Assembly (NCBI GenBank): GCA_002724575.1
Contig: PBPC01000057.1
Coordinates: 1 to 64,000, forward strand
Source of the DNA: Gemmatimonadota bacterium
GTDB taxonomy: Bacteria; Gemmatimonadota; Gemmatimonadetes; Longimicrobiales; Gaopeijiaceae
Length of the DNA stretch: 64,000 bases
Direction: 5' to 3'
Shown: positions 42,564 to 51,558 of the stretch, piece after piece
Position numbering within the stretch: position 1 is the first letter of the stretch
Layout of the letters: each line of letters opens with the position of its first letter
Position numbers and translations under genes: made by a program
The notes under the pieces: model-generated
Databases searched by the model: none
Seen by the model: only the letters and a program-made list of their open reading frames with translations
What the model was told of the DNA's origin: nothing

Positions 42564-43880
42564 ATGAATCCAACTGCAACCTCAGCCGTTTTGGGCCCAG
42601 ACATTATTGCTGGACAGCAGGAATACCTCCTCCCGTCCATGCTGCATCTCTACTCCGAACCGCTCTGCCTGACAGAAGGACAGGGTGTTCGTGTCCGGGA
42701 TGAGAATGGCAGCGAGTACCTTGACCTTTTCAGTGGAATCTTGACCACCTCAGTAGGTCATTGCCACCCGCGCGTTGTTGATGCAATGACTGATCAAATG
42801 GGTCGCCTGGGTCATGTTTCGACACTCTACGCGAATGCCCCCCAAGTGGAAGCTGCGCAAAAGATAGCGAACATTGCGCCGGGAGATCTCAAGCGAACGT
42901 TCTTCACTAATTCAGGGACGGAGGCAATTGAAACAGCCTTAATGATGGCCTCTCTGGCAACTGGACGAACCGAAATCGTAGGGCTGCGTGTTGCATATCA
43001 TGGTCGTTCGTATATGGCTACGAGCGTAACTGCTCATTCAGGATGGAGACCACTAGCAACCCCCGTGGCTGGCATTAAACACGCCAAATCCCCCAATACC
43101 TACCGTTGTCCTTTCAAACAGCCTTGTGACGACTCGTGTGTGAACAAGTTTGTGGAAGACCTTGAAGAGGTCATCATCACGACAACAAATGGTCGTCCGG
43201 CAGCGTTTATCGCCGAAAGCATTATGGGTGTGGCAGGCTACGTTGTTCCGCCTTCCGGCTATTTTCAGAAAGCTGCCGAGGTGATTCGTCATTATGGTGG
43301 CCTCCTGATTATCGACGAAGTTCAGGCAGGCTTCGGTAGGACCGGAAAGCACTGGTTCGGTATAGAGCATTGGGGTGTCGAACCGGATATCATGGTTATG
43401 GCAAAAGGTATCGCGAATGGGGCTCCTGTAGGTGCTACTATAACGACCGATGAGATCGCGCACGCCTGGAAGGGTAAAACGATTTCAACGTTCGGAGGCA
43501 CTCCTGTATCCATGGCCGCTCTCTGTGCTACACAGGACGTGCTTCGAGAGGAAGCAGCACCGGAAAATGCTTTTGCGCGAGGTGAGGAACTGCGTGCAGC
43601 TCTGATCGATATCCAAGAACGACATCCATGGGTTGGTGATGTTCGAGGTATGGGCTTGATGCAGGCCATGGAGATCGTGAAAGATCCAGAGACGAAAGAA
43701 CCGGATACAGAACGCACGGCAGCCCTGCTGGCTGCAACCAGAGATGAGGGCCTACTAATTGGCCAGGGTGGACTTAACGGTACCGTCATTAGGCTCGGCC
43801 CATCACTGCTGATCACCGCTGATGAAATTGCTGAAGGTATGGAGAAATTAGGGAGGGCTTGCGACAAGGTGGGATCGTGA
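42564..43880 (+). CDS. Class III PLP aminotransferase (AGXT2-like)
   Basis: 438 residues of PLP fold type I. Lys281 in VMAKGIANGAPVGA binds PLP; LLIIDEVQAGFGRTG holds the cofactor aspartate; TNSGTEAIETALMMA binds phosphate. The segment YRCPFKQPCDDSC is an insertion seen in AGXT2-type (alanine-glyoxylate / beta-aminoisobutyrate) enzymes. Paired with mmsA it plausibly turns beta-alanine or 3-aminoisobutyrate into the semialdehyde. Substrate range is inference. Its TGA overlaps the next start (TGATG). Confidence 0.9.
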   Translation: MNPTATSAVLGPDIIAGQQEYLLPSMLHLYSEPLCLTEGQGVRVRDENGSEYLDLFSGILTTSVGHCHPRVVDAMTDQMGRLGHVSTLYANAPQVEAAQKIANIAPGDLKRTFFTNSGTEAIETALMMASLATGRTEIVGLRVAYHGRSYMATSVTAHSGWRPLATPVAGIKHAKSPNTYRCPFKQPCDDSCVNKFVEDLEEVIITTTNGRPAAFIAESIMGVAGYVVPPSGYFQKAAEVIRHYGGLLIIDEVQAGFGRTGKHWFGIEHWGVEPDIMVMAKGIANGAPVGATITTDEIAHAWKGKTISTFGGTPVSMAALCATQDVLREEAAPENAFARGEELRAALIDIQERHPWVGDVRGMGLMQAMEIVKDPETKEPDTERTAALLAATRDEGLLIGQGGLNGTVIRLGPSLLITADEIAEGMEKLGRACDKVGS

Positions 43881-44029
43881 TGTCAAGCCTACCGATTGAT
43901 GCATGGATCCTTCTTTTTTGTGCTGTGGGGCTGGGTCTCGGACTCGAAGTTGCATTCTATAGAGCCCAGAAGCGCCACATCACATCAAGGCATCGAGAGA
44001 CGAATCAAGATGAGATCGGGCCTGGATGA
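43880..44029 (+). CDS. 49-residue single-pass membrane microprotein beside the symporter
   Basis: Not in the ORF track. ATG overlaps the aminotransferase stop (TGATG) and its own TGA overlaps the symporter ATG (ATGA), so it is coupled on both sides. The sequence has one hydrophobic helix (AWILLFCAVGLGLGLEVAF) followed by a basic stretch (YRAQKRHITSRHR) and a polar tail. I do not recognise a family. The position recalls small partner proteins that sit in front of transporters (for example DUF485 proteins ahead of acetate permease), but it is shorter, with a single helix. The double overlap is the main evidence that it is real. Confidence 0.65.
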   Translation: MSSLPIDAWILLFCAVGLGLGLEVAFYRAQKRHITSRHRETNQDEIGPG

Positions 44030-45504
44030 CCTCTGTCACGGTTATCTCTGTCCTCGTTGGTTACGCTTTTATCCTCCTTGGGATTGCCTTCTGGGGTAGC
44101 AAAGAATCTCGAGATCTCAAAGGATACTACGTTGCGGGCAAGCGTCTGCCCGCTTGGGTGATCGCCTTTAGCTCCAATGCTACAGGGGAAAGTGCTTGGC
44201 TCCTGTTGGGTCTAACAGGTATGGGTTACGCGATTGGTGTCCACGCTTTTTGGGTTATTCTCGGGGAAGTGTTGGGTGTTGCTTCCGCATGGGTCTGGGT
44301 TGCTCGACCGTTCAAGGAATACACGGATCGCTTCGACTCGATCACTGTGCCTGATTATCTCACGGTTCGGTTTCGAGATAAGAGTCATATTTTCCGTTGG
44401 ATCTCGGCAATCATTATTCTGAGCATGGTGATGGCGTATACAGCCGCACAACTAACGGGATCTGGTAAGGCTTTTGATTCTTTTCTCGGTACCGGCTACA
44501 CAGAAGGTGTTTGGATTGGCCTAGTCATCGTCCTATTCTATACGACGGTTGGTGGATTCAAGGCAGTAGCTTATTCGGACTTCTTACAAGGCATCCTGAT
44601 GCTCGGATGCCTGATTGCTCTTCCTATCGTGGGCATTGCTGCTGCTGGTGGTTGGAGTGAGATGATTACAGGGTTGGCAGCTGCAGACCCTGCATTACTC
44701 CGACCAATGGGCCAGTTTGGTTTTGGCGCGGCCGGTATAGCAAGCGCATTCGGATTTGTCGCGATTGGGTTTGCCTTCCTAGGCTCTCCACAGCTCCTGA
44801 CCAGATTCATGGCAGCGCGTGACCAGAAGCAGATTGTTGAAGGAGGCTTCTGGGCAGTGCTCTGTGTCATTGGCTTTGATGTTGGGGCGGTCCTTGGAGG
44901 AATGTCGGGACGCACGCTATTCCCTGGATTAGCAGATCCGGAGACGATTTTGCCGGAGATGAGCGCAACCCTCTTCCCAGCTTTCTTTACAGGAATTTTT
45001 CTTGTAGTCGTGCTTGCTGCGATCATGTCGACAGTCGACTCACTCCTCCTTCTCGCATCGTCCGCAGTCGTTAGGGACATCGTCCAGAAAGCGATGGGGA
45101 TCCGAGCTTCGGAGCGCACATTATCAAATCTAGCGCGAGGGGTAACGGTCTTGATCGGGGTGGTGGGGCTAGTGGTGGCACTGACTGAACCGGCATCTAT
45201 CTTCTACTTCGTACTATTCGCTTGGTCCGGCATCGCATGTGCCTTCACGCCGGTAGTTCTCTGCTCACTTTTCTGGAAGAGAACTACCAAACTTGGAGCT
45301 ATAGCCGGGATGATAGGCGGGTTCGTAGTGACGGTCGTATGGACGATCTGGTTTAAGGAAAGATTCTACGACCTCTACGAGATGATCCCGGGTTTTATAG
45401 CGGGATTTGTATGCACGATTTCAGTGAGCTTGATGACTGAATGTGAGAGGGATATAGCTGACGAAGTTGACTCAGTGCGGAGGGCTGTGGGTCCAGTTTT
45501 TTGA
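44026..45504 (+). CDS. Sodium:solute symporter (SSS family)
   Basis: 492 residues with about thirteen membrane segments. SSS signatures include SSNATGESAWLLLGLTGMGYAIG near the N-terminus, GGFKAVAYSDFLQGILML and GSPQLLTRFMAARD. The STVDSLLLLASSAVVRDI motif (around residue 335) forms part of the conserved sodium site of the PutP branch. Takes up an amino acid or related solute with sodium; its place after mmsA and the aminotransferase suggests uptake of the amino compound they degrade. ATG overlaps the microprotein stop. Confidence 0.9.
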   Translation: MTSVTVISVLVGYAFILLGIAFWGSKESRDLKGYYVAGKRLPAWVIAFSSNATGESAWLLLGLTGMGYAIGVHAFWVILGEVLGVASAWVWVARPFKEYTDRFDSITVPDYLTVRFRDKSHIFRWISAIIILSMVMAYTAAQLTGSGKAFDSFLGTGYTEGVWIGLVIVLFYTTVGGFKAVAYSDFLQGILMLGCLIALPIVGIAAAGGWSEMITGLAAADPALLRPMGQFGFGAAGIASAFGFVAIGFAFLGSPQLLTRFMAARDQKQIVEGGFWAVLCVIGFDVGAVLGGMSGRTLFPGLADPETILPEMSATLFPAFFTGIFLVVVLAAIMSTVDSLLLLASSAVVRDIVQKAMGIRASERTLSNLARGVTVLIGVVGLVVALTEPASIFYFVLFAWSGIACAFTPVVLCSLFWKRTTKLGAIAGMIGGFVVTVVWTIWFKERFYDLYEMIPGFIAGFVCTISVSLMTECERDIADEVDSVRRAVGPVF

Positions 45505-45648
45505 GTTCCGGATGGAATGTTTTATGTCGAGATCAAGTATCGCAGTCGGTCTGCTTGCTCACTCCTTTTATGGCTTGAGTGAAGACAGTGCGATACGATC
45601 TGATTGGATCAAGAAAAATGGATAAGAATCACTCGCAGGAGGCACGAG

Positions 45649-47319
45649 ATGGCTGACGTCAGTAGAAAGGATTTCCTGGGACTTAGCACTGTTGCTGCTG
45701 CGGGGTTGGCGAGCGGGTGCGCACCGATAGCAGATTTGGGAAATGTGAGAGCTGATCTTGTCGTCATCGGGGGTAGGGTGCTCACTCAGGATCCCGATCA
45801 GCCAGTCGCGGAAGCCTTCGCTCTAAAGGCTGGACGTTTTATGGCAGTTGGTTCAAATGAAGACATCCAAAATCTCCAGTCTGTGAATACTGAAGTGATT
45901 GATGCTTCTGGAATGACGGTGTTGCCGGGATTTATAGACGCACATTCTCATCCGTCTAGCGCGGGCTTAAACGCACTCAAGAATGTAAACACTAACCTCG
46001 GCAGTGTTGCTCGGATCCAGGATGCTCTGAGCCAGCGGGCAGCCAACACTCCGCCCGGTGAGTGGATTGTCGGTTACATGTACGATGATACAAAGCAGGA
46101 AGAGGGGCGTCCGTTAAACCGTGTAGACCTTGATGCGGTAAGCAGCGAACACCCCATCATGGTTGGACATCGTGGCGGCCACACAGGTGTATACAACTCG
46201 AAGGCGTTTGAAGTAGCAGGTATCACGGTCAACACCCCGGACCCGTTTGGAGGTCACTTCTATCGTGAGGGTGGTGAACTCACAGGGAAGGTTGCTGAGC
46301 GCGCGCGCGGTGCGTTCAATGTGCCGTCAGGGTCAACGCGTGAAGAACGTGCAGATGGGGTCTCTGTGATTTGCAAAGAAATGAATGCGACGGGGCTTAC
46401 ATCGGTTCATCAGGCAGGTACGGGATCAACAGCGTTCGTTGCCTATCAGGATGCCAGAGACGAGGGCAATCTGTCATTACGCATGAATTTGATGGCTAGA
46501 GGTGGGACCTTCCCGGCCCTTCAATCAGCGGGGATTCGCACCGGGGTTGGGGACGAGTGGATTCGTATTGGCCCAGTAAAATTCTCCGCTGACGGTTCGG
46601 CCTCTGAACGCACTATGGCAATGAGCACTCCATATGCGGGTCGCCCAGATGATTTTGGTATCCTGACGATGACTCAAGAAGAGATCCACGAGGTTGTCGA
46701 AGAAGCTCACCGGTCTGGATGGCAGATTGCCATCCATGCCAATGGTGATGTCACAATCGATATGGTCCTGAATGCGTATGAACGGATACAACGCGAGTAT
46801 CCTCGTCAGGATACACGTCACCGGCTTGAGCACTGCTCCTTAGTGAATCCGACACTGCTGCAGCGCATAGCCAACGGTGGTTATATCCCCGCGCCATTCT
46901 ACACCTATGCTCACTATCATGGTGAGAAATGGATCGAATACGGTGAAGAAAAAATGGAGTGGATGTTTGCTCACAAGTCTTTTATCGAGTCTGGAATTCC
47001 GGTCGCTCCGGCTTCTGACCATTCCCCCGGACCCTATGAGCCACTGATGGCGATACAAAGTATGGTGACCCGCAAAGATTTTTCTGGCCGAGTCTGGGGC
47101 CCAAGCCAGAGGATCACCGTCGACGAAGCCCTGAAAATCTGTACGGTGAATGGGGCGTACGCATCGTTTGAAGAGAACGAGAAGGGTACGATTACCGCTG
47201 GCAAGTTGGCTGACTTCGTGATCATTGCGGAAGACCCTCATGAAGTAGATCCGGATCTGATCAAGGAAATTCAGGTTATCAGGACTGTGCTTGGTGGCAG
47301 GACAGTGCACGAGGCTTGA
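45649..47319 (+). CDS. Exported amidohydrolase (YtcJ-like, amidohydrolase family 3)
   Basis: 556 residues. N-terminal SRKDFLGLSTVAAAGLASGC looks like a Tat-type leader (RK rather than RR) joined to a lipobox. The beta-barrel metal site starts with FIDAHSHPSS and continues with IHANGD, RLEHC and the late aspartate in ASDHSPGPY. TITAGKLADFVIIAEDPH closes the composite beta domain. Family members hydrolyse amide or ester bonds of unknown natural substrates. ATG 45649 with GCAGGAGG upstream; the track's 45604 is too early. The symporter stop is about 145 bases before, with nothing clear in between. Confidence 0.85.
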   Translation: MADVSRKDFLGLSTVAAAGLASGCAPIADLGNVRADLVVIGGRVLTQDPDQPVAEAFALKAGRFMAVGSNEDIQNLQSVNTEVIDASGMTVLPGFIDAHSHPSSAGLNALKNVNTNLGSVARIQDALSQRAANTPPGEWIVGYMYDDTKQEEGRPLNRVDLDAVSSEHPIMVGHRGGHTGVYNSKAFEVAGITVNTPDPFGGHFYREGGELTGKVAERARGAFNVPSGSTREERADGVSVICKEMNATGLTSVHQAGTGSTAFVAYQDARDEGNLSLRMNLMARGGTFPALQSAGIRTGVGDEWIRIGPVKFSADGSASERTMAMSTPYAGRPDDFGILTMTQEEIHEVVEEAHRSGWQIAIHANGDVTIDMVLNAYERIQREYPRQDTRHRLEHCSLVNPTLLQRIANGGYIPAPFYTYAHYHGEKWIEYGEEKMEWMFAHKSFIESGIPVAPASDHSPGPYEPLMAIQSMVTRKDFSGRVWGPSQRITVDEALKICTVNGAYASFEENEKGTITAGKLADFVIIAEDPHEVDPDLIKEIQVIRTVLGGRTVHEA

Positions 47320-47353
47320 AGGCAGGTTTCTGCTTACCAGACATCTTAACCAA

Positions 47354-48652
47354 ATGAGTGATAAGCTTTCCGGAAAAGTAATTAGGGATCCTCTGTGGAA
47401 TACGATCAGACTTGACCCTATAGCAGCCCAGATCGTTGATACTGTGGAGTTCCAGCGCCTACGCTACATACGGCAATTGGGCTTTACTCATCTGGTCTAT
47501 CCTGGTGCGACACATACGCGGTTTGACCATGCACTGGGTGTTTACCACCTCACGACTGTCGCCTTAGATCGGATTCGAGAGAATCCAAGAACCCCATCGG
47601 AAGTATTGCAGGATGGTCATCTCATTCCTTATGCGGCGCTACTTCATGACATTGGCCACTATCCGTTTTCGCATGCACTAGAGGAACTAGAAGCGGAGTA
47701 TGTCCCGACCCACCACGAGGAGGTTAGTGAACAGTTCTTGGCATCCCCCTCTCTACGGGATGCCCTAGTCCCTCTTGGGTCCAGTGCTCCTGACCTGCTT
47801 TTAGAGTTGATCTCTGGTAAGAGTGAAATTCCTTTGCGGGGCCTAGTAAGCGGAGCTCTTGATTTGGATAAGATGGAATACCTCCGCAGAGATGCTCATT
47901 TTTCCGGTGTGCCTTACGGTGAAGTCGACGTTTCTCGGATATTACAGGGGCTTGCCTTGTTACGTGATCCGGAGTCTGGTCAGTATGAGGTGGGAGTTCA
48001 TGAGAAAGCAGTGGCCGCCTTAGAATCTCTTCTGTTTGCGAAGTACCAGATGTTTCGCAATGTCTACTGGCATCATGCTGTAAGGGCCGCAACTGTTCTC
48101 TACAAGAGAATTGTTGAAGAAGCGGTAGACAGCGGCCTCCTTGTTGCTAATGAACTTGTTGGGCCAACTGACGAAGAACTCTTGCATGAGATTAGTCGCC
48201 GAGCACATGAAGCTGATGGTGAAGCCGCAGAGCGTATCGGTACTCGGTGGTTGCCAGCGCTTCGCCAACGCCGGCTCCCCAAAAGGGCATTAGAATTGAA
48301 TGCAGCCGACCTTACAGGTAGACAAGTAGAAGACTGGGTGGCTAGTAGCTCACCACATAAACGTGCGATTGAAGACGATCTAGCTCTAGATCTTGATTTG
48401 GAACCCGGAGAGGTAGTTATCGATTTTCCGTCTAAGAAAGCCATGTTCCAGTTCAATGTGCTTGTTGAGCGGCGTGATGGACAAATCCAGCGGTTAGGCC
48501 TAGGAGGACTACCAGGACTACTGGATTTGCCGCGATTGGCGGATAATCTTTACACGACAGCACGCGTCCTTAGGGTTTTTACTTTCCAACAACGTGCCGT
48601 TATGGCAGACGATATTCTCGCAAGAATTACTCGACCAAATGGAACAGCCTGA
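47354..48652 (+). CDS. HD-domain phosphohydrolase (dGTPase-like)
   Basis: 432 residues. IRDPLWNTIRLDPIAAQIVDTVEFQRLRYIRQLG at the N-terminus, then the HD metal motif in LLHDIGHYPFSHALE with the later aspartate in GALDLDKMEYLRRDAHFSG. This layout is that of the SAMHD1/YpgQ-like proteins that hydrolyse dNTPs or related nucleotides. The C-terminal extension (about 250-430) has no further motif I recognise. The track's 47291 start overlaps the amidohydrolase; ATG 47354 matches the family. Substrate uncertain. Confidence 0.85.
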   Translation: MSDKLSGKVIRDPLWNTIRLDPIAAQIVDTVEFQRLRYIRQLGFTHLVYPGATHTRFDHALGVYHLTTVALDRIRENPRTPSEVLQDGHLIPYAALLHDIGHYPFSHALEELEAEYVPTHHEEVSEQFLASPSLRDALVPLGSSAPDLLLELISGKSEIPLRGLVSGALDLDKMEYLRRDAHFSGVPYGEVDVSRILQGLALLRDPESGQYEVGVHEKAVAALESLLFAKYQMFRNVYWHHAVRAATVLYKRIVEEAVDSGLLVANELVGPTDEELLHEISRRAHEADGEAAERIGTRWLPALRQRRLPKRALELNAADLTGRQVEDWVASSSPHKRAIEDDLALDLDLEPGEVVIDFPSKKAMFQFNVLVERRDGQIQRLGLGGLPGLLDLPRLADNLYTTARVLRVFTFQQRAVMADDILARITRPNGTA

Positions 48653-48820
48653 GCTGTTATGGGGTTCACTGATGGTGCCCCCTAGGAAACAGCAAACCAC
48701 TTGACATCACATAGTAATTATAGCAGCATAAATTGCTTTGCATTTCACGTTTTGCCAGGCCTCAACGATAGCCGAGACGGCTTAGTCACCTGGCTGGACT
48801 TTATCAAGAGATAGAACACG

Positions 48821-49726
48821 ATGGCCACTGCGACTCCGAGGAAGCGGAGTAAGCGACGCGGGAAAGGCAATCTCCTCTCTGGATTCGATGCCAGTGTAGA
48901 AGAACAGAGTGCCCTTGACCAATATCTTCGAGACGTCAGTCGTCATGAGCTAATCACTCCTGAGAAGGAAAAGGAGTTGGGTGCGCTCGCCCAGAAAGGC
49001 GACCAGGATGCGATCCAGGAATTGGCGCGCGCAAACCTTCGCTTCGTGATTAGTGTTGCTAAGAAGTACCAGAATCGTGGTGTGTCACTTACGGATCTCA
49101 TTCAGGAAGGAAACGTCGGATTAGTTACTGCCGCACGTAAGTTTGATCCGGAGCAGGGTGTGAAATTCATCAGCTACGCAGTCTGGTGGATTCGCCAGGC
49201 AATCTTAGCGTCACTTGCGAATCATGGGCGTGCTGTTCGTGTTCCCTTGAACCGAGCAAGTGATCTAGCACGGATTTTCAGAGAGAAAGAGCGGCTGAAG
49301 CAAGAGAAAGGTCGGGAGCCTTCGACGGAAGAGCTCGCCGAAGCTACCTATCTTACACCAGAATTGGTGGAATCTTTACAGACGCTGAACTCTGCTGAAA
49401 TTCGACTTGATGCCCCGATCGGTGACTCAGAAGACTCACAGCTTGTCGAGCGCTTCATAACTGAGGAAGCCGCAGAGCCAGAAATCGAAGTCGAGGGGCG
49501 TCTTTTAACGGAAACGATCGCGGGTGCGCTTTCCCTTCTTGAAGAGCGTGATGCAAAAGTTCTGCGGCTCTATTTCGGCCTAGAAGGTGAGCGGGAGCAT
49601 ACACTAGAGGAAATTGGCAACATGCTCGGCGTTACACGTGAACGGATTCGTCAACTCAGAGACCGAGCACTGCGTCGCTTGCGTGAAGGTGGCAAGGGTG
49701 ACGCACTGGAGTCTTTCGCGGCTTGA
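48821..49726 (+). CDS. RNA polymerase sigma-70 factor (second short RpoD-like)
   Basis: 301 residues. After a basic tail (PRKRSKRRGKGN) come regions 1.2 (SALDQYLRDVSRHELIT), 2 (LRFVISVAKKYQNRGVSLTDLIQEGNVGLV; FISYAVWWIRQAIL), 3 and 4 (LGVTRERIRQLRDRALRRL). Region 1.1 is missing. It is more canonical in region 2.2 than the paralogue at 27.7 kb, so which one is the housekeeping factor is unclear. A TTGACA lies at 48699-48704, but no -10 at normal spacing is visible. rsgA follows. Confidence 0.88.
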   Translation: MATATPRKRSKRRGKGNLLSGFDASVEEQSALDQYLRDVSRHELITPEKEKELGALAQKGDQDAIQELARANLRFVISVAKKYQNRGVSLTDLIQEGNVGLVTAARKFDPEQGVKFISYAVWWIRQAILASLANHGRAVRVPLNRASDLARIFREKERLKQEKGREPSTEELAEATYLTPELVESLQTLNSAEIRLDAPIGDSEDSQLVERFITEEAAEPEIEVEGRLLTETIAGALSLLEERDAKVLRLYFGLEGEREHTLEEIGNMLGVTRERIRQLRDRALRRLREGGKGDALESFAA

Positions 49727-49820
49727 TCTATTGGCCGGCGACACCCCGGTCAGACATGTTTTCTGTTGCCACCCTAGAAAGATTCTCCTCTCCGGCGTCT
49801 TGCATTCTAGAACTTCATAA

Positions 49821-50729
49821 ATGATCGGGGTGGTAGATCAAACTGGTGGGGGTTCTTACCGGGTCCGACTAGAGGACGGTCTTGTCGTAGAAGCATCACT
49901 ACGAGGAAGGCTGAAGGTGGGGGGAGCGAAGAAAGAGAGAGTTGTCATAGGTGACAGGGTCTCTCTGGAACAGTCGGGTGAGGGCTGGGCCATAGAAGGT
50001 GTCGAGCAGCGTACCACTGAACTTGTTAGGCGAAGCCGAAGCAAGCGGGTGCGTAAGGTTCTAGCTGCGAACCTCGACCGATCGTTTATGGTGGTTGCAG
50101 CCAAGGATCCCCAGGCTAATCCAGAACTTGTAGATCGCCTTCTGCTGCTAGGTGAGTCCAGCAGGATCAAGCCAACTCTAGTGATTAATAAAGTGGATTT
50201 GCCGGGTGCGGGAGAGGTTGCTGAGCCGCTCAAGAATTTGTACGAAAGTATCGGGTATCTTGTTTTACTTGTGAGTGCCGCAGCGGGGGTAGGAGTGGGC
50301 CGGCTAGAGGAAGAACTATGTTCAGGTACTTCAACGTTGATCGGTCCCTCGGGTGTGGGAAAATCTTCCCTGCTAAATGCTATCGATCCCGAACTGGAGT
50401 TACGTACTGGAGAACTATCACGCAAAGGTGGAACCGGTCGGCACACGACCGTCAATGCGCGTATCATATCGCTTAATTGTGGAGGTTTTGTCGCTGATAC
50501 TCCTGGTTTTGGTGATATAGCATTTGTAGGAATACCGCCGTCCGAGCTCGATCATTGCTTCCCTGAATTCAGCCAACATCTTTCACAATGCAGGTTTAGG
50601 GGGTGCTCACATGTTTCTGAGCCTGACTGTGGAGTACAAGCAGCTGTTGAAAAAGGAGTGATCCCTGCAACCCGATTCAGGAGCTATCTGAAGGCGCACT
50701 CAGAGGCGGTAGACTTCAGCTCTTATTGA
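49821..50729 (+). CDS. rsgA: Ribosome small-subunit-dependent GTPase A
   Basis: 302-residue circularly permuted GTPase: the G4 motif NKVD and G5 SAA come first, then G1 GPSGVGKSSLLNA and G3 DTPGF. An N-terminal OB-like domain (about 1-70) and a C-terminal zinc cluster (CRFRGCSHVSEPDC, with a His and Cys set) complete the RsgA design. Assists late 30S assembly and checks maturation. ATG with a weak ribosome site; a gap of about 95 bases from the sigma gene. Confidence 0.95.
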   Translation: MIGVVDQTGGGSYRVRLEDGLVVEASLRGRLKVGGAKKERVVIGDRVSLEQSGEGWAIEGVEQRTTELVRRSRSKRVRKVLAANLDRSFMVVAAKDPQANPELVDRLLLLGESSRIKPTLVINKVDLPGAGEVAEPLKNLYESIGYLVLLVSAAAGVGVGRLEEELCSGTSTLIGPSGVGKSSLLNAIDPELELRTGELSRKGGTGRHTTVNARIISLNCGGFVADTPGFGDIAFVGIPPSELDHCFPEFSQHLSQCRFRGCSHVSEPDCGVQAAVEKGVIPATRFRSYLKAHSEAVDFSSY

Positions 50730-50778
50730 TGACTAACGAGGATACGTAACCTCTGCCTTCTGCTACCGAAATCTTTGA

Positions 50779-51558
50779 TCAAGAACGGAGAGGTGTCACC
50801 CTTGGAGAGCCAGTGGTTGCTTCCCATTCAACCTTGACTGGCCAGCCGTATACTTCAGCGAGCACTTCCTCGTTCACAACTTCATCCGGTGTCCCCTCTA
50901 CTGCTACCTGACCCTCGGACAAGAGCAGCATACAATCCGAAAAGCGGGCTGCTAAATCCAGCCCATGTGTTGTAAGGATCACGGTAAGCCCAGAGGCCAC
51001 AGATTGTTTCAGTAGCTCCAAAATTTCCATCTCATGCTTGATATCGAGACTGCTTGTGGGCTCGTCGAGTATAAGGGCCATAGGTTCTTGAGCTAGAGCG
51101 CGAGCGATCCGTACACGCTGTAACTCTCCGCCCGAAAGGGTTGATAGATCTCGATTAATGAGATGCGTCACGTCACAAACCTCGAGTGCCTCATGGACGG
51201 CGACTTGGTCCTTGCTGCTTTCTGCCTCAAGAGGCCCAAGGTGGGGATACCGACCCATACCGACCATCTCTCGCACAGTGATCGGGAATGAAACTGTCTC
51301 CGATTGTGATACTACACCGATAGAGCGAGCGAGCGCTTTGCGATCCCACTTGCTGATGTTGCGTTCGGAGATCAAGGCTCTTCCTTGATCTGCCCTTACA
51401 ACTCCTAGGAGTCCTTTCATCAGCGTGGATTTCCCAGAGCCATTAGGTCCTAGGACTGCGTAAAAGCTTCCTGAGGGAACAGACATGTTTACGCCATTCA
51501 GGGCAGGGCGACTTTGCTCCGGATACTTGATGACAAGATCCGTGGTTTCAAACCTCAT
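50779..51558 (-). CDS. FecE/BtuD-type ABC uptake ATPase
   Basis: 259 residues. Walker A GPNGSGKSTLMKG, signature LSGGELQRVRIARALAQ, Walker B ALILDEPTSSLD and H-loop LTTHGLD are all intact. Belongs to the branch serving siderophore, heme and cobalamin importers. Overlaps the permease stop by four bases, last gene of a minus-strand binding protein-permease-ATPase operon. Confidence 0.92.
   Translation of the reverse strand: MRFETTDLVIKYPEQSRPALNGVNMSVPSGSFYAVLGPNGSGKSTLMKGLLGVVRADQGRALISERNISKWDRKALARSIGVVSQSETVSFPITVREMVGMGRYPHLGPLEAESSKDQVAVHEALEVCDVTHLINRDLSTLSGGELQRVRIARALAQEPMALILDEPTSSLDIKHEMEILELLKQSVASGLTVILTTHGLDLAARFSDCMLLLSEGQVAVEGTPDEVVNEEVLAEVYGWPVKVEWEATTGSPRVTPLRS

Noticed and set aside
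44571-45119. 182-codon minus ORF inside the symporter
   Set aside because: Antisense of membrane helices; no domain and no ribosome site.
48699-48730. promoter for the second sigma gene (TTGACA at 48699)
   Set aside because: The best A/T-rich -10 candidates are at wrong spacing (8-12 or about 20 bases), so not listed as a feature.
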